Shown here piece by piece: positions 42,379 to 52,069 of a stretch of DNA of 64,000 nt. Both the position numbers and the translations under genes were made by a program. Origin of the DNA: Bacteroidia bacterium (GTDB lineage Bacteria; Bacteroidota; Bacteroidia; Flavobacteriales; Flavobacteriaceae). The stretch spans positions 1 through 64,000 of the forward strand of contig JAUIAY010000009.1 in NCBI GenBank assembly GCA_030425285.1. Reading direction: 5' to 3'. Position 1 is the first letter of the stretch. Each line of letters starts with the position of its first letter. Below the pieces are notes generated by a model, which saw only the letters and a list, made by a program, of their open reading frames with translations, made no database searches and was not told where the DNA came from.

Positions 42379-43704
42379 TTATTTAACTTTATCATAATTG
42401 TCGTCCCAATTTTTTGGTTTTGGGTCATGAAGCTTACCCAAAGACTTCGCAACCAACATAGAAACGGTTGCGTCTCCCGTAACGTTTACCACTGTTCGAC
42501 ACATATCCAATGGTCTATCTACAGCAAATATCAAAGCTAAACCAATTGGTAATAATTCAGCTGGAAATCCTATAGATTCCAACACTATGACCAACATGAC
42601 CATACCTGCACTCGGCACGGCAGCACTACCAATGGATGCCAATAATGCCGTTGCAATAATGACCAATTGATTTGTGAACGTTAAACCCTCTGGCCAAATA
42701 ACCTGCATAATAAATACGGCCGCAATGCCTTGATAGAGACTGGTTCCATCCATATTAACCGTTGCACCTACTGGTAAAACAAACCCTGAAACTTCCTTAT
42801 CAACACCAATATGTTCTTCAACACGTTCCATTGTAACCGGTAATGTTGCTGCACTGGAACTTGTAGAGAATGCCAATAGTTGTGCTGGTGATATTTCCTT
42901 TAAAAACCAAAATGGTGGCTTTTTAGTATACACACTTATTAAGAACAAGTAGAAAACAATCATCAGTGCCAGACCCAATACCACACATAATGAATAATTT
43001 ACCAATTTTAGAAGTATTTCAGTATCATCAAAAGCAATAATGACATTGGCCATAAGTGCAAAAACCGCATAAGGCGCAAAAAGCATGATTAAATCAACCA
43101 TTTTCATAACTACTTCATTGAGCGAATCAAAAAAGTCAACCAAAGGTTTAGCTTTCTTTTCCGGAATAAGCAATAAGCAAATTCCAACAAACAATGCAAA
43201 AAAGATAACCTGAAGCATTTGGGCTTCACCTAAAGCCGTAAAAATGTTACTCGGAAAAATATCAACTAATGCCTGCAAAGGTCCTGCATCATTCTGTGCT
43301 GTGGCTTTGGTCAATTTATCGGTTACACCTGCATCATTTTCATATTTCATTTTAATTTTCTCAATAGTATCTTGAGACATACCAGAACCAGGCTTAACCA
43401 AGTTTACAATTGATAGCCCTATTACTATCGCTACCAAAGTTGTGCACACATATATAATTATCGTGCGCAATCCCATAGATTTAATTTTTGAAATATCTTT
43501 TAAATCTGAAATGCCTTTTATCAATGAGGCTAGTATCAAAGGAACGGCTATTAACTTTAATAGGTTAATAAAAATGGTTCCAAATGGCGCAACCCAATCG
43601 GTTACAAAACCTTTGCCTCCATCTACTGAATTCATTACGAATCCAAAAAGGACTCCTAAAACCATTCCGATAATTATTTTCCAGTGTAATGCTAGTTTTT
43701 TCAT
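42379..43704 (-). CDS. Dicarboxylate/amino acid:cation symporter (DAACS family)
   Basis: This 441-residue inner-membrane transporter has eight predicted helices and two re-entrant loops. The first loop has the serine-rich AFSTSSSAATLPVT (about 281-294) and the next helix has VGATVNMDGTSLYQG (about 325-339) with the sodium/substrate-binding NMDGT motif. DRPLDMCRTVVNVTGD near the C-terminus binds the substrate carboxylate. It takes up glutamate, aspartate or C4-dicarboxylates with Na+ or H+; which of these cannot be decided here. It lies between aroC and the ATP-grasp gene, all on the minus strand, with gaps of 25 and 44 bases. Confidence 0.92.
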   Translation of the reverse strand: MKKLALHWKIIIGMVLGVLFGFVMNSVDGGKGFVTDWVAPFGTIFINLLKLIAVPLILASLIKGISDLKDISKIKSMGLRTIIIYVCTTLVAIVIGLSIVNLVKPGSGMSQDTIEKIKMKYENDAGVTDKLTKATAQNDAGPLQALVDIFPSNIFTALGEAQMLQVIFFALFVGICLLLIPEKKAKPLVDFFDSLNEVVMKMVDLIMLFAPYAVFALMANVIIAFDDTEILLKLVNYSLCVVLGLALMIVFYLFLISVYTKKPPFWFLKEISPAQLLAFSTSSSAATLPVTMERVEEHIGVDKEVSGFVLPVGATVNMDGTSLYQGIAAVFIMQVIWPEGLTFTNQLVIIATALLASIGSAAVPSAGMVMLVIVLESIGFPAELLPIGLALIFAVDRPLDMCRTVVNVTGDATVSMLVAKSLGKLHDPKPKNWDDNYDKVK

Positions 43705-43729
43705 ATATCTATATCCTGTCTTTTCAGAA

Positions 43730-44791
43730 TTAATTATACATTTTGTTTAGAAGATAGAAATCAACCAACACCAATGCAGCCATCGCCTCTACAATAGGAA
43801 TAGCTCGTGGCACAACACAAGGATCGTGCCTGCCTTTTCCCTGCATTTCAACAATGTTTCCTTCAGAATCTAAAGCATTTTGTTTTTGGATTATGGTTGC
43901 CACTGGCTTGAAAGCTATTCGGAAATAAATATCCATTCCGTTACTGATACCTCCTTGAATACCTCCTGACAAATTGGTTTTGGTGCTTCCATCTTTATTA
44001 AAAAGATCATTGTGCTCCGTACCAGTCATTTTGGCGCCACAAAAACCACTACCATATTCAAATCCTTTTACAGCATTTATCGATAACATGGCTTTTCCTA
44101 ATTCGGCATGCAGCTTGTCAAAAACAGGCTCACCCAATCCTACTGGAACATTTTGAATGACACAGGTAACTGTACCTCCAATTGTATTGCCTTCTTTTCT
44201 TATGGATTTAATGCGTTCAATCATATTATTGGCCACTTCAGCATCGGGACATCTTACAATGTTACTTTCAATTTTAGAAAAATCTAAAGCCTGATAGGGC
44301 TTTTCTAAAAATATATCACCAACAGATGATGTAAAGGCATGAATCTCAATTGACGAAATCACTTGTTTCGCTATAGCTCCAGCAACAACACGGCAAGCGG
44401 TTTCCCTTGCAGAACTGCGGCCGCCACCTCTATAATCCCGTATACCATATTTCTTTTCGTAGGTATAATCCGCGTGACTTGGGCGGTAAACATGCTTTAT
44501 ATGAGAATAGTCCTTTGACTTTTGGTTGGCATTCTTAATAATAAAACCAATAGGTGTTCCCGTTGTCTTGCCTTCAAATAATCCCGAAAGAAATTCAACG
44601 GTATCAGGTTCCTTACGCTGGGTAACTATTTCCGATTGACCAGGTTTTCGTCTGTTTAAATCATTCTGAATAGCCTCCATGTCCAACTCCAAACCAGCAG
44701 GACAGCCATCTATAATGCCACCTATAGCTGCACCATGTGACTCACCAAAGGTCGTTAGTTTAAAAATTGAGCCAAAGCTATTGCCTGCCAT
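43730..44791 (-). CDS. aroC: Chorismate synthase
   Basis: This 353-residue enzyme catalyses the last shikimate step, EPSP to chorismate, with reduced FMN. It is full length and carries the three family signatures: [18 protein letters not shown] (about 12-29), the [12 protein letters not shown] block (about 120-131), and the late [12 protein letters not shown] segment (about 321-332). It starts 181 bases from the divergent LpxH-like gene. No other shikimate gene is beside it; aroB is 16 kb away at 27131. Confidence 0.95.
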   Translation of the reverse strand: MAGNSFGSIFKLTTFGESHGAAIGGIIDGCPAGLELDMEAIQNDLNRRKPGQSEIVTQRKEPDTVEFLSGLFEGKTTGTPIGFIIKNANQKSKDYSHIKHVYRPSHADYTYEKKYGIRDYRGGGRSSARETACRVVAGAIAKQVISSIEIHAFTSSVGDIFLEKPYQALDFSKIESNIVRCPDAEVANNMIERIKSIRKEGNTIGGTVTCVIQNVPVGLGEPVFDKLHAELGKAMLSINAVKGFEYGSGFCGAKMTGTEHNDLFNKDGSTKTNLSGGIQGGISNGMDIYFRIAFKPVATIIQKQNALDSEGNIVEMQGKGRHDPCVVPRAIPIVEAMAALVLVDFYLLNKMYN

Positions 44792-44972
44792 AAAATATCA
44801 ATGTTAAAAGCCAATATTAGTCTTGCTAATGTAATTGTATTATTAGAGAAACAAAAATCGAATTTTGATCTAACCTAACAATTTAGTAACAAATAACTCA
44901 CAAACAATTAATTATGAGATAATATTTACATAATCTTAAATCTAGTTATTTGCAATACATAATCATTTAGTA

Positions 44973-45812
44973 TTGAAGCATAAGAGAAAAATTGAAATTT
45001 CAGTGATTTCCGATGTCCATTTGGGCACTTACGGATGCCAAGCAAAACAGCTCCTTACCTATCTGAACAGTATTAGCCCAAAAAAACTTATTTTGAATGG
45101 CGATATTATAGATATATGGCAGTTTAGCAAACGTTATTTTCCTAAATCCCACCTTAAGGTTATTAAGAAAATTATTGACATGGCTTCGGATGGTGTTGAA
45201 GTGATTTACATTACCGGTAACCACGATGATATGCTTCGAAAGTTCAGTGGGACAGCGATGGGCAACATTTCCATTGTTGACAAACTAGTTCTAAACATGG
45301 ACGGCAAAAAAGCTTGGTTCTTCCATGGTGATGTGTTTGATGCATCCATACAAAACGCCAAATGGCTAGCCAAACTTGGTGGCTATGGTTATGACCTATT
45401 GATTGTGATAAACCGTATGGTCAACTGGTGTTTGGAACGATTGGGTCGGGAGAAATACTCCTTGTCCAAACGTATAAAAAACAGTGTAAAAGGAGCTGTA
45501 AAATACATTAGTGATTTTGAAGAGGTAGCTTCAGATTTGGCTATAGAAAACGGTTATGATTATGTGGTATGTGGTCATATCCATCAACCCAAAATGCTTC
45601 TTAAAAAGAATAAGCAAGGTGAAACAACCTATTTAAATTCAGGTGATTGGGTTGAAAACTTCACGGCCTTGGAATACCAGTTTAAGCGCTGGAAAATATA
45701 CAACTACCAACATGATAAACTTTCCCCTTTTTATGCCGATGAGGATATCAAGGAAATGGAAATTACCGATTTAATTGCCGCAATTACCATTGTGGACAAG
45801 AAAGGAAAATAA
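44973..45812 (+). CDS. Metallophosphoesterase, UDP-2,3-diacylglucosamine diphosphatase-like
   Basis: This 279-residue protein has the calcineurin-type metal site: SDVHLG (13-18), NGDIID (42-47), GNHDD (about 85-89), FFHGDVFD, and GHIHQPK near residue 200. The layout and the Trp in IIDIWQFSKRYFP resemble the LpxH/YbbF group that cleaves UDP-2,3-diacylglucosamine in lipid A synthesis. Related proteins in Bacteroidetes also occur beside other lipid genes, so substrate specificity is not certain. The start is a TTG; no ATG is available near the N-terminus without losing the first strand. A divergent aroC lies upstream. Confidence 0.85.
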   Translation: MKHKRKIEISVISDVHLGTYGCQAKQLLTYLNSISPKKLILNGDIIDIWQFSKRYFPKSHLKVIKKIIDMASDGVEVIYITGNHDDMLRKFSGTAMGNISIVDKLVLNMDGKKAWFFHGDVFDASIQNAKWLAKLGGYGYDLLIVINRMVNWCLERLGREKYSLSKRIKNSVKGAVKYISDFEEVASDLAIENGYDYVVCGHIHQPKMLLKKNKQGETTYLNSGDWVENFTALEYQFKRWKIYNYQHDKLSPFYADEDIKEMEITDLIAAITIVDKKGK

Positions 45813-45837
45813 AAAAGTATGTTTTTTCGTTAATTAT

Positions 45838-45866
45838 TTTGTCATTATCAAAAATTCTTATTTTTG
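45838..45866 (+). promoter_or_regulatory. Bacteroidetes-type promoter (TTTG-N17-TATTTTTG)
   Basis: A -33 TTTG (45838-45841) and a -7 TATTTTTG (45859-45866) are separated by exactly 17 bases, within the 17-23 known for flavobacterial promoters (TTG and TAnnTTTG). The -7 box ends 24 bases before the ATG at 45891, leaving a short leader. It is the best-formed promoter in the window. Confidence 0.7.
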
Positions 45867-45890
45867 GATGAATTAAAATTTAAAACAACG

Positions 45891-46763
45891 ATGAAAACAT
45901 TAAAGCAATTATTTTTAATCTTGACAGTTTCTACATTTGTGATGGCTTGCTCATCTGACGACAATAATGATCCTGCTCCATCTAATCCACCTTCTGATAA
46001 CACTGGAAACTATTTCCCTATGACAGTAGATGATTATTGGAATTATGATGTAGCCTACAGAGATAACAACGACTCTAATAATGATACAGATTCTGCTGAC
46101 TTCCTTTTTGTAGACTCTCAAACTGGTGCTACTTATGATCTAGGCGTAAATACCAATGATATTGCCAATGGTGCTATGAATGCCATTTTGGTTAATGGTA
46201 CGTTGGAACGTACTGAATCCACCTTATTGTTGGATGGTTCTATTTCTATACCATTTCCTGGTTTTGAAACATCAAGCATAGATTTTACTGACATGGTACT
46301 TTATGACCTAAATGCTGCTAACAATAGTGAATTGTCAAGTGTTTCTGGTACTTTAAATCAAAATATCGATCTAGGAACAGAAACTATTCCTGTGACTATT
46401 GATTATACGGTATCTACAAATCAAATTAACAATAACAGTTCTTTAACAGTAAATGGCGTTAATTATTCATCAGCTTCACGTGCAACTTTTAAATTAAACC
46501 TTAATGTGGTTGCAACTATTGTTAATCCTATAACTATGCAGCCTCAAGATTTGCCTATTTTAACAAATCAGGATGTAACTGTTGCAAATAATTATTTTGT
46601 TGAAAATATTGGATTGGTAAAATCTGAAACTGCCATTGAGTATCAAGTCAATCAATCTACAGTAGATTTATTAGAATTATTTGGCGTCACTATTCCATTC
46701 CCTACATCTGGTTCAGCTACTAATGTTCAAGAATTGACCGATTATATGGTAACTATAGAGTAG
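45891..46763 (+). CDS. Lipoprotein, uncharacterised, beta-rich
   Basis: This 290-residue protein starts at the ATG at 45891. A lipoprotein signal ends at the lipobox VMAC (Cys20). An Asn/Asp/Pro-rich linker (SSDDNNDPAPSNPPSDNTG) follows, typical of flavobacterial surface-exposed lipoproteins, then a repetitive beta-rich body (for example YFPMTVDDYWNYDVAY). The acidic residues right after the cysteine resemble the lipoprotein export signal for surface display in Bacteroidetes. No domain is recognised. A TTG further upstream (45864) is rejected because it lies in the -7 box. It has its own strong promoter and ends one base before the convergent gene. Confidence 0.8.
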   Translation: MKTLKQLFLILTVSTFVMACSSDDNNDPAPSNPPSDNTGNYFPMTVDDYWNYDVAYRDNNDSNNDTDSADFLFVDSQTGATYDLGVNTNDIANGAMNAILVNGTLERTESTLLLDGSISIPFPGFETSSIDFTDMVLYDLNAANNSELSSVSGTLNQNIDLGTETIPVTIDYTVSTNQINNNSSLTVNGVNYSSASRATFKLNLNVVATIVNPITMQPQDLPILTNQDVTVANNYFVENIGLVKSETAIEYQVNQSTVDLLELFGVTIPFPTSGSATNVQELTDYMVTIE

Positions 46764-49688
46764 TTACTTTAATAACGCATCATAAAGAATTTCGATGGGA
46801 TGTAATGCTTGGCGTTGCGTCCCATCTTTTATTTGGTGCCTACAGCTTGTACCATTTGCCGATATAATAACATCGTCATGGGCTTTTCTAACAGCAGGAA
46901 ACAATGTCTGCTCTCCTATTTGCATACTCACATCATAATGCTCTTCTTCATAGCCAAAACTGCCAGCCATACCACAACAACCACTAGGTATTATGGTTAC
47001 TTTATAATTCTTGGGAAGGTTGAGCACCGTAAAGCTTGACAATTGATTACTCATGGCTTTTTGATGGCAATGCCCATGAAATTTTATGGTTTTACTGTCT
47101 TCTAAAAACTGTTCGGCTGTTATGTTTCCCAATGTTATTTCATGTTGCAAAAACGCTTCTATCAGAAACGTGTTATCAGCAATTCGTTTAGCAGATTCCT
47201 TATCATCAGCCAAACGTAAGTATTCATCCTTAAACGTCAAAATAGCCGAAGGTTCAATCCCAATTAAAGGTCGATCTTTTGATACCCTATCTTTAAAAAT
47301 TCTCACATTTTCATTGGCACATTTTTTAGCTTCATTAAGCAGACCTTTAGAAATAAATGCACGTCCAGATTCTTTATTATCAACGATGGTAACCTTATAG
47401 TTTAATGCTTTGAGAAGCTTAATAGCCTTGTAACCAATTGTTGTGTCTAAATGATTGGTAAATTCATCATTAAACAACAACACTTCCTTAATGTAAATTA
47501 TTTTATCATTTTGATTAATAGTCGTTTTGAATAACTTACTTAAACTTTTATTTGAAATAAGTGGTAAACTCCTGTTTTGATGAACTTTTAGCGATTTCTT
47601 TAAAATTGAAGACGATATCTTATTGGAAAAAATAACATTAACCACGCCAGGAAATTTACTTCCAACACGATTCAGTTTATCATTGTATGCAAACAATTTC
47701 GATCGCAATGGAACTCCATTTTCCTTTTGGTATTGATATTGAAACTCGGCTTTCAAACTGGCTACATCTACACTACTCGGACATTCACTTGAACAGGCTT
47801 TACAACTCAAGCATAAATCAAACACCTCTTTTAATTCTTCGTGATTAAATTTATTAGCCTTCTCTGATTGTGTTAAAAATTCGCGAAGCGCATTGGCTCT
47901 TGCTCTCGTGGTATCCTTTTCGTTTCGTGTTGCACGATAACTCGGACACATGGTACCGCCAAATTCTGGGAGTTTTCTACAATCACCCGACCCATTACAT
48001 TTTTCCGCATGCCTCAAAATGCCTTGAGATTCCGAAAAATCCATCAGCGTTTCTATTTCGGGCTCCTTCCTATCAGGTTCATACCGTAACGATCTATCCA
48101 TTGGTTTCGCATCAACTATCTTACCCGGATTAAAGATATTATCAGGGTCAAATACCCTTTTGATGCGCTGCATAATACCATAATTCTTTTCACCAACCAT
48201 CAACGGAATGAATTCAGATCGTACAATACCATCACCATGTTCACCACTCATAGAACCTTGATATTTTTTTACCAAATGAGCAACATCTGTTGTAATACTC
48301 TTAAACAACTTAACATCATTGGATTTTTTTAAATTTAGAATAGGACGCAAATGCAACTCGCCAGCGCCAGCATGCGCATAATAAACGGCTTTTTGATCAT
48401 GTCTTTTCATCAATTGCGTAAACTCATTGATGTAGCTTGACAAATCAGGTAATGCAACAGCGGTATCTTCAATGCATGCAGCAGTTTTATTATCTCCAAT
48501 CAAGTTGCCAAGTAATCCCAAGCCTGCCTTTCGCAACTCCATAGCCTTTTCGATGTCCTCACCTATCAGAATGCTGTTGTCATAACTTAACCAAGTATTG
48601 AATAATGACGCAACCAAAGCATCTATTTGCTTTTTGGCCTCATCAATCGTATGCGATCTAACCTCGCACATAAGTATGGCAGCAGGATCTCCTTTAATAA
48701 ATTGCCGATTGGCTTCTTGTTTTTTATTGTGTTTTGTTAAGTCTAAAATGGTTTTATCCAGCATTTCACAACTGTACAAATCATGCTTCATGACCGTCTC
48801 AACAGCATCCAAACAGCTGCTAATGGTAGCAAAATGCGCTACAAGCATGACACTTTCCTTTGGAGGCAGCAGATCCAATTGAAGCGTTATCTCGGTCGTG
48901 AACGCCAAAGTACCCTCACTACCAGCAAGTAATTTACACATATTAAAACGCTCTTGCGATTCAGCAAACACATTAGTCCTCAAAACTTCATCAATGGCAT
49001 ATCCTGTATTTCTTCTGTGTATTTCAGGTTTTGGGAATTGGCTGGAGATTTCTTCAGCAACACCTTTAGCAGAAAGCTCTTTGTGCAATTTTTGATATAT
49101 GTTGCCCTCTAATGATAGTAATTGGCATTTTTTCAAAAAATCATCTTTTTCAATACTTAAAAATTCAACATCACTCCCATCGCTCAAAATGGTTTTTAAT
49201 CGCAAAACCTTATCTCGTGTTACGCCATATTTAATAGATGTTGTTCCGGAAGAGTTATTCCCAACCATACCTCCTATCATACATCTATTGGAAGTAGAGG
49301 TATTAGGCCCAAAGAACAAACCGTAAGGTTTTAAATAATTATTCAATTCATCCCGAACCACACCAGGTTGCACCGTAACGGTTCTTTCGGTTTCAGAAAA
49401 AGCTAAAATTTTATTGTAATATTTTGAAACATCTACCACAATACCATCGCCAACACATTGCCCTGCCAATGAGGTTCCTGCGGTTCTTGGTATGATGGAT
49501 GTTTGGTTTTTCTTTGCAAAATCAATTAAAACCTTAATATCATTTTCATCTTTAGGCAAAGCCACTGCCAAGGGCAGCATTCTATAAACAGAAGCGTCTG
49601 TAGCATACAATGATTTCATTAAATCATCATAGAACAGTTCGCCCTTTAATTGGGATTTTAGAATTGCCAATTCAGCATTGCCGACCAT
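46764..49688 (-). CDS. FAD-linked oxidase / Fe-S fusion protein (D-2-hydroxyacid dehydrogenase type, YdiJ-like)
   Basis: This 974-residue protein joins three modules. An N-terminal FAD-binding PCMH domain (IIPRTAGTSLAGQCVGDGIV, about 55-74) is followed by the FAD-oxidase C domain (about 270-530). A bis-[4Fe-4S] ferredoxin domain holds CNGSGDCRK (about 564-572) and CLSCKACSSECP (about 632-643). A C-terminal cysteine-rich CCG domain carries HGHCHQKA and SGCCGMAGSFGYE. Proteins of this build oxidise D-lactate or D-2-hydroxyglutarate and pass electrons to the respiratory chain. It appears to be a single-gene unit. The exact substrate cannot be told from sequence. Confidence 0.88.
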   Translation of the reverse strand: MVGNAELAILKSQLKGELFYDDLMKSLYATDASVYRMLPLAVALPKDENDIKVLIDFAKKNQTSIIPRTAGTSLAGQCVGDGIVVDVSKYYNKILAFSETERTVTVQPGVVRDELNNYLKPYGLFFGPNTSTSNRCMIGGMVGNNSSGTTSIKYGVTRDKVLRLKTILSDGSDVEFLSIEKDDFLKKCQLLSLEGNIYQKLHKELSAKGVAEEISSQFPKPEIHRRNTGYAIDEVLRTNVFAESQERFNMCKLLAGSEGTLAFTTEITLQLDLLPPKESVMLVAHFATISSCLDAVETVMKHDLYSCEMLDKTILDLTKHNKKQEANRQFIKGDPAAILMCEVRSHTIDEAKKQIDALVASLFNTWLSYDNSILIGEDIEKAMELRKAGLGLLGNLIGDNKTAACIEDTAVALPDLSSYINEFTQLMKRHDQKAVYYAHAGAGELHLRPILNLKKSNDVKLFKSITTDVAHLVKKYQGSMSGEHGDGIVRSEFIPLMVGEKNYGIMQRIKRVFDPDNIFNPGKIVDAKPMDRSLRYEPDRKEPEIETLMDFSESQGILRHAEKCNGSGDCRKLPEFGGTMCPSYRATRNEKDTTRARANALREFLTQSEKANKFNHEELKEVFDLCLSCKACSSECPSSVDVASLKAEFQYQYQKENGVPLRSKLFAYNDKLNRVGSKFPGVVNVIFSNKISSSILKKSLKVHQNRSLPLISNKSLSKLFKTTINQNDKIIYIKEVLLFNDEFTNHLDTTIGYKAIKLLKALNYKVTIVDNKESGRAFISKGLLNEAKKCANENVRIFKDRVSKDRPLIGIEPSAILTFKDEYLRLADDKESAKRIADNTFLIEAFLQHEITLGNITAEQFLEDSKTIKFHGHCHQKAMSNQLSSFTVLNLPKNYKVTIIPSGCCGMAGSFGYEEEHYDVSMQIGEQTLFPAVRKAHDDVIISANGTSCRHQIKDGTQRQALHPIEILYDALLK

Positions 49689-49825
49689 AAACTTTTGATA
49701 TTATATAAAACTAAAAAGAAATTCAATACTACATACTTTTTGGCGTTATTTTTGAAAGATAATTCCGAAGGTTTAATCCACAAAAATCATTTAAACGTAT
49801 ATAAAACGAGCTTAAAAAAACTTTT

Positions 49826-50344
49826 ATGAGAAAACTAATTTTATTTGCTTTAACATGTTTAGCAACTGTCACATTCAGTAACGCACAAGAAATCTCAAAA
49901 AACACTATAGGTCTCCGCTTGGGTGATAGTAGAGGTTTTGGAGCCGAAGTTTCCTATCAAAGGGCTATTTTTGAAAAAAACCGATTAGAATTTGATTTTG
50001 GATGGCGTGACGGAAAAGATTACGATGGTATTAAACTAATTGGTCTTTATCATTGGATTTGGAACATTGATGGTGGATTTAATTGGTATGCTGGACCTGG
50101 TGCAGGATTTGCAGCTTTCAAACATGAATACGAAAGATATATTCCTGGGCAAGGCATATACTACCGTGAAGAAAGACGTGACTCATTTCCAATTTTAACA
50201 GGAACAGTTGGCATAGAATACAGTTTTGACTTTCCTTTACTACTCTCTTTAGACTTAAGACCAGAACTCGGATTTGGTGATGACATATATGATAATGACG
50301 ACTTGGATTTTGATATTGGCCTTGGGGTCAGATATCAGTTTTAA
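49826..50344 (+). CDS. Predicted outer-membrane protein with small beta-barrel
   Basis: This 172-residue protein begins with a clear signal peptide (cleavage near NAQ, about residue 20). The mature part has alternating strands with aromatic girdles (YQRAIFEKNRLEFDFGW, YHWIWNIDGGFNWYAGPG) and ends LGVRYQF, with the C-terminal Phe typical of outer-membrane barrels. Eight strands are likely, similar to the OmpX/OmpA-like fold. The acidic YDNDDLDFD loop near the end could bind cations. A strong terminator follows at 50365. Confidence 0.82.
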   Translation: MRKLILFALTCLATVTFSNAQEISKNTIGLRLGDSRGFGAEVSYQRAIFEKNRLEFDFGWRDGKDYDGIKLIGLYHWIWNIDGGFNWYAGPGAGFAAFKHEYERYIPGQGIYYREERRDSFPILTGTVGIEYSFDFPLLLSLDLRPELGFGDDIYDNDDLDFDIGLGVRYQF

Positions 50345-50364
50345 AAAAGCCAATTGATAATTAG

Positions 50365-50390
50365 AAAACCACCCAAATGGTGGTTTTTTT
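50365..50390 (+). terminator. Rho-independent terminator
   Basis: AAAACCACC (50365-50373) and GGTGGTTTT (50379-50387) form a 9-bp stem with loop CAAAT, followed by T to 50390. It begins 21 bases after the outer-membrane protein gene ends and insulates it from the acetyltransferase gene. Confidence 0.85.
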
Positions 50391-50408
50391 ATTTAGATTT
50401 ACCCTCTT

Positions 50409-50936
50409 ATGAAGCATCTAGAATTATCCAGTGAAAGATTGAATTTAGTAAACCCTTCAGAGAACCATGCTGAAGATTTGTTATTGTTAAGATCCAACAA
50501 ATTGGTCAATAAATTTATCGACAGAAAAGCTCCTGAAAAGTTAGAAGAGGTTATAGCATTCATTGAAACTATTTCAGAAAACAATAAAAACAACAAGTCC
50601 TGTTATTGGTGCATTTCAGAAAAGAATCATAAAAAAGTAATAGGGACTATCTGTCTTTGGAATTTTTTAGAAGACAAAAAAACAGCTGAAATAGGCTACG
50701 AATTACATCCTGATTATCACGGAAAAGGGATTATGGGTGAAGCCCTTAAAACCGTTTTGGTGTTTGGCTTCAAAACATTAGGCCTTGAAACCATTGAAGC
50801 TTTTACCCACAAAGAAAATCACAATTCCACAAAGCTTCTTTCAAAACATCTATTTAAACATGCTACTGAAAGACAAGACAAACACAATGAAAACAATATT
50901 GTTTTTGTATTGAATAAGGAACAGTATTTATTTTAA
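50409..50936 (+). CDS. GNAT acetyltransferase (RimJ/RimL-like)
   Basis: This 175-residue protein has the RimJ/RimL subtype of the GNAT fold: ELSSERLNLVNPSENHAEDL at the start, IGTICLWNF (about 77-85), then the acetyl-CoA loop ELHPDYHGKGIMGEAL (about 96-111) and FGFKTLGLETIEAFTHKENH (about 118-137). Such enzymes acetylate amino groups of ribosomal proteins, amino acids or small molecules. The substrate is unknown. Its 3' end overlaps the convergent bshA gene by 9 nt. Confidence 0.87.
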   Translation: MKHLELSSERLNLVNPSENHAEDLLLLRSNKLVNKFIDRKAPEKLEEVIAFIETISENNKNNKSCYWCISEKNHKKVIGTICLWNFLEDKKTAEIGYELHPDYHGKGIMGEALKTVLVFGFKTLGLETIEAFTHKENHNSTKLLSKHLFKHATERQDKHNENNIVFVLNKEQYLF

Positions 50937-52067
50937 CTGCATGCAATTTGAAAGTGTGTTCTCGTAAATCACTTCATATTGTGGTACAATTTTGTGAATG
51001 TCAAATTTTTGGGCTTGCGTTTTAGCCTGATTTTTAAAGCCCCATAAAGTTTTAGAGTCCTTGAGAATCTTTAGGGCCTTTTTACTCATACTATCAATAT
51101 CACCAACATCGCTTAAATAACCTGATACACCGTCAATATTCACTTCTGGAATTCCACCTGTATTACTGGAAATTACTGGAACACCTGATGCCATGGCTTC
51201 TAATGCCGCCAAACCAAAACTCTCGGTTTCCGAAGGCAAAACAAACAGGTCTGAAAAGCACAGGATCCTATCAATCTCATTACTGTTTCCAAAAAACACA
51301 ACCCTATCATAAATCCCCAAATCCTTACACAGTTTTTCAGCAGGTTCTTTTTCAGGGCCTTCTCCAACCATCATAAGTTTTGCAGGAATTTCCTTCTGGA
51401 TATTATAAAAAACCTTAATGACATCCTGAATACGTTTAACTGGTCTAAAGTTACTGATATGCGTAATTATACGCTCATCATCATGCGCCATCATGGAGCG
51501 TTGACAATCAGTAAAACCATGATTATACTTGGTTAAATCGATAAAATTGGTCACAACATGAATGGTGTTTTTAATATCGAATAATCGAAGGGTATCCTGC
51601 TTCAAACTTTCAGATACGGAAGTTACTGCATCCGATTTGTTGATACTGAACTCAACTGCTGTTTTATAAAAAGGATGGCTACCCACCAACGTAATATCGG
51701 TTCCATGTAATGTGGTTACTATTGGCACATAAATTCCCGATTCCTGTAACATTTTCTTTGCCATATAAGCAGCATAAGCATGTGGTATGGCATAATGCAC
51801 ATGAAGAATCTCTATTTTGTGCAGCTTAACCATATCAACCAATTTGCTAGATAATGCCAATTCATAAGGTTGGTAATGAAACAATGGATATTCAGGGACA
51901 TTAACTTCATGAAAATGTACGCGACTTCCCAAAAGTTCCAGCCTCACAGGTTGTTTGTAGGTAATGAAATGTACTTCATGGCCTCGATTTGACAATTCGA
52001 TACCCAATTCAGTCGCCACAACGCCACTTCCTCCAAAAGTAGGATAACAAACAATTCCTATTCTCAT
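50928..52067 (-). CDS. bshA: N-acetyl-alpha-D-glucosaminyl L-malate synthase (bacillithiol biosynthesis)
   Basis: This 379-residue GT4 enzyme links GlcNAc from UDP-GlcNAc to L-malate, the first step of bacillithiol synthesis. BshA-specific features are the opening IGIVCYPTFGGSGVVATELG (about 3-22), the segment EVNVPEYPLFHYQPYELALS and HVHYAIPHAYAAYMAK, with the GT4 EX7E in ETESFGLAALEAMASGVPVI near residue 280. These match BshA much better than the polysaccharide GT4 enzymes elsewhere in this window. It is followed on the same strand by the GH3 fusion gene (2 bases upstream), a common flavobacterial neighbour. bshB and bshC are not in the window. Confidence 0.9.
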   Translation of the reverse strand: MRIGIVCYPTFGGSGVVATELGIELSNRGHEVHFITYKQPVRLELLGSRVHFHEVNVPEYPLFHYQPYELALSSKLVDMVKLHKIEILHVHYAIPHAYAAYMAKKMLQESGIYVPIVTTLHGTDITLVGSHPFYKTAVEFSINKSDAVTSVSESLKQDTLRLFDIKNTIHVVTNFIDLTKYNHGFTDCQRSMMAHDDERIITHISNFRPVKRIQDVIKVFYNIQKEIPAKLMMVGEGPEKEPAEKLCKDLGIYDRVVFFGNSNEIDRILCFSDLFVLPSETESFGLAALEAMASGVPVISSNTGGIPEVNIDGVSGYLSDVGDIDSMSKKALKILKDSKTLWGFKNQAKTQAQKFDIHKIVPQYEVIYENTLSNCMQLK

Positions 52068-52069
52068 AA

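Noticed and set aside
45864-45890. TTG at 45864 as start of the lipoprotein
   Set aside because: It lies within the -7 promoter box, and the ATG at 45891 gives a proper lipoprotein signal peptide.
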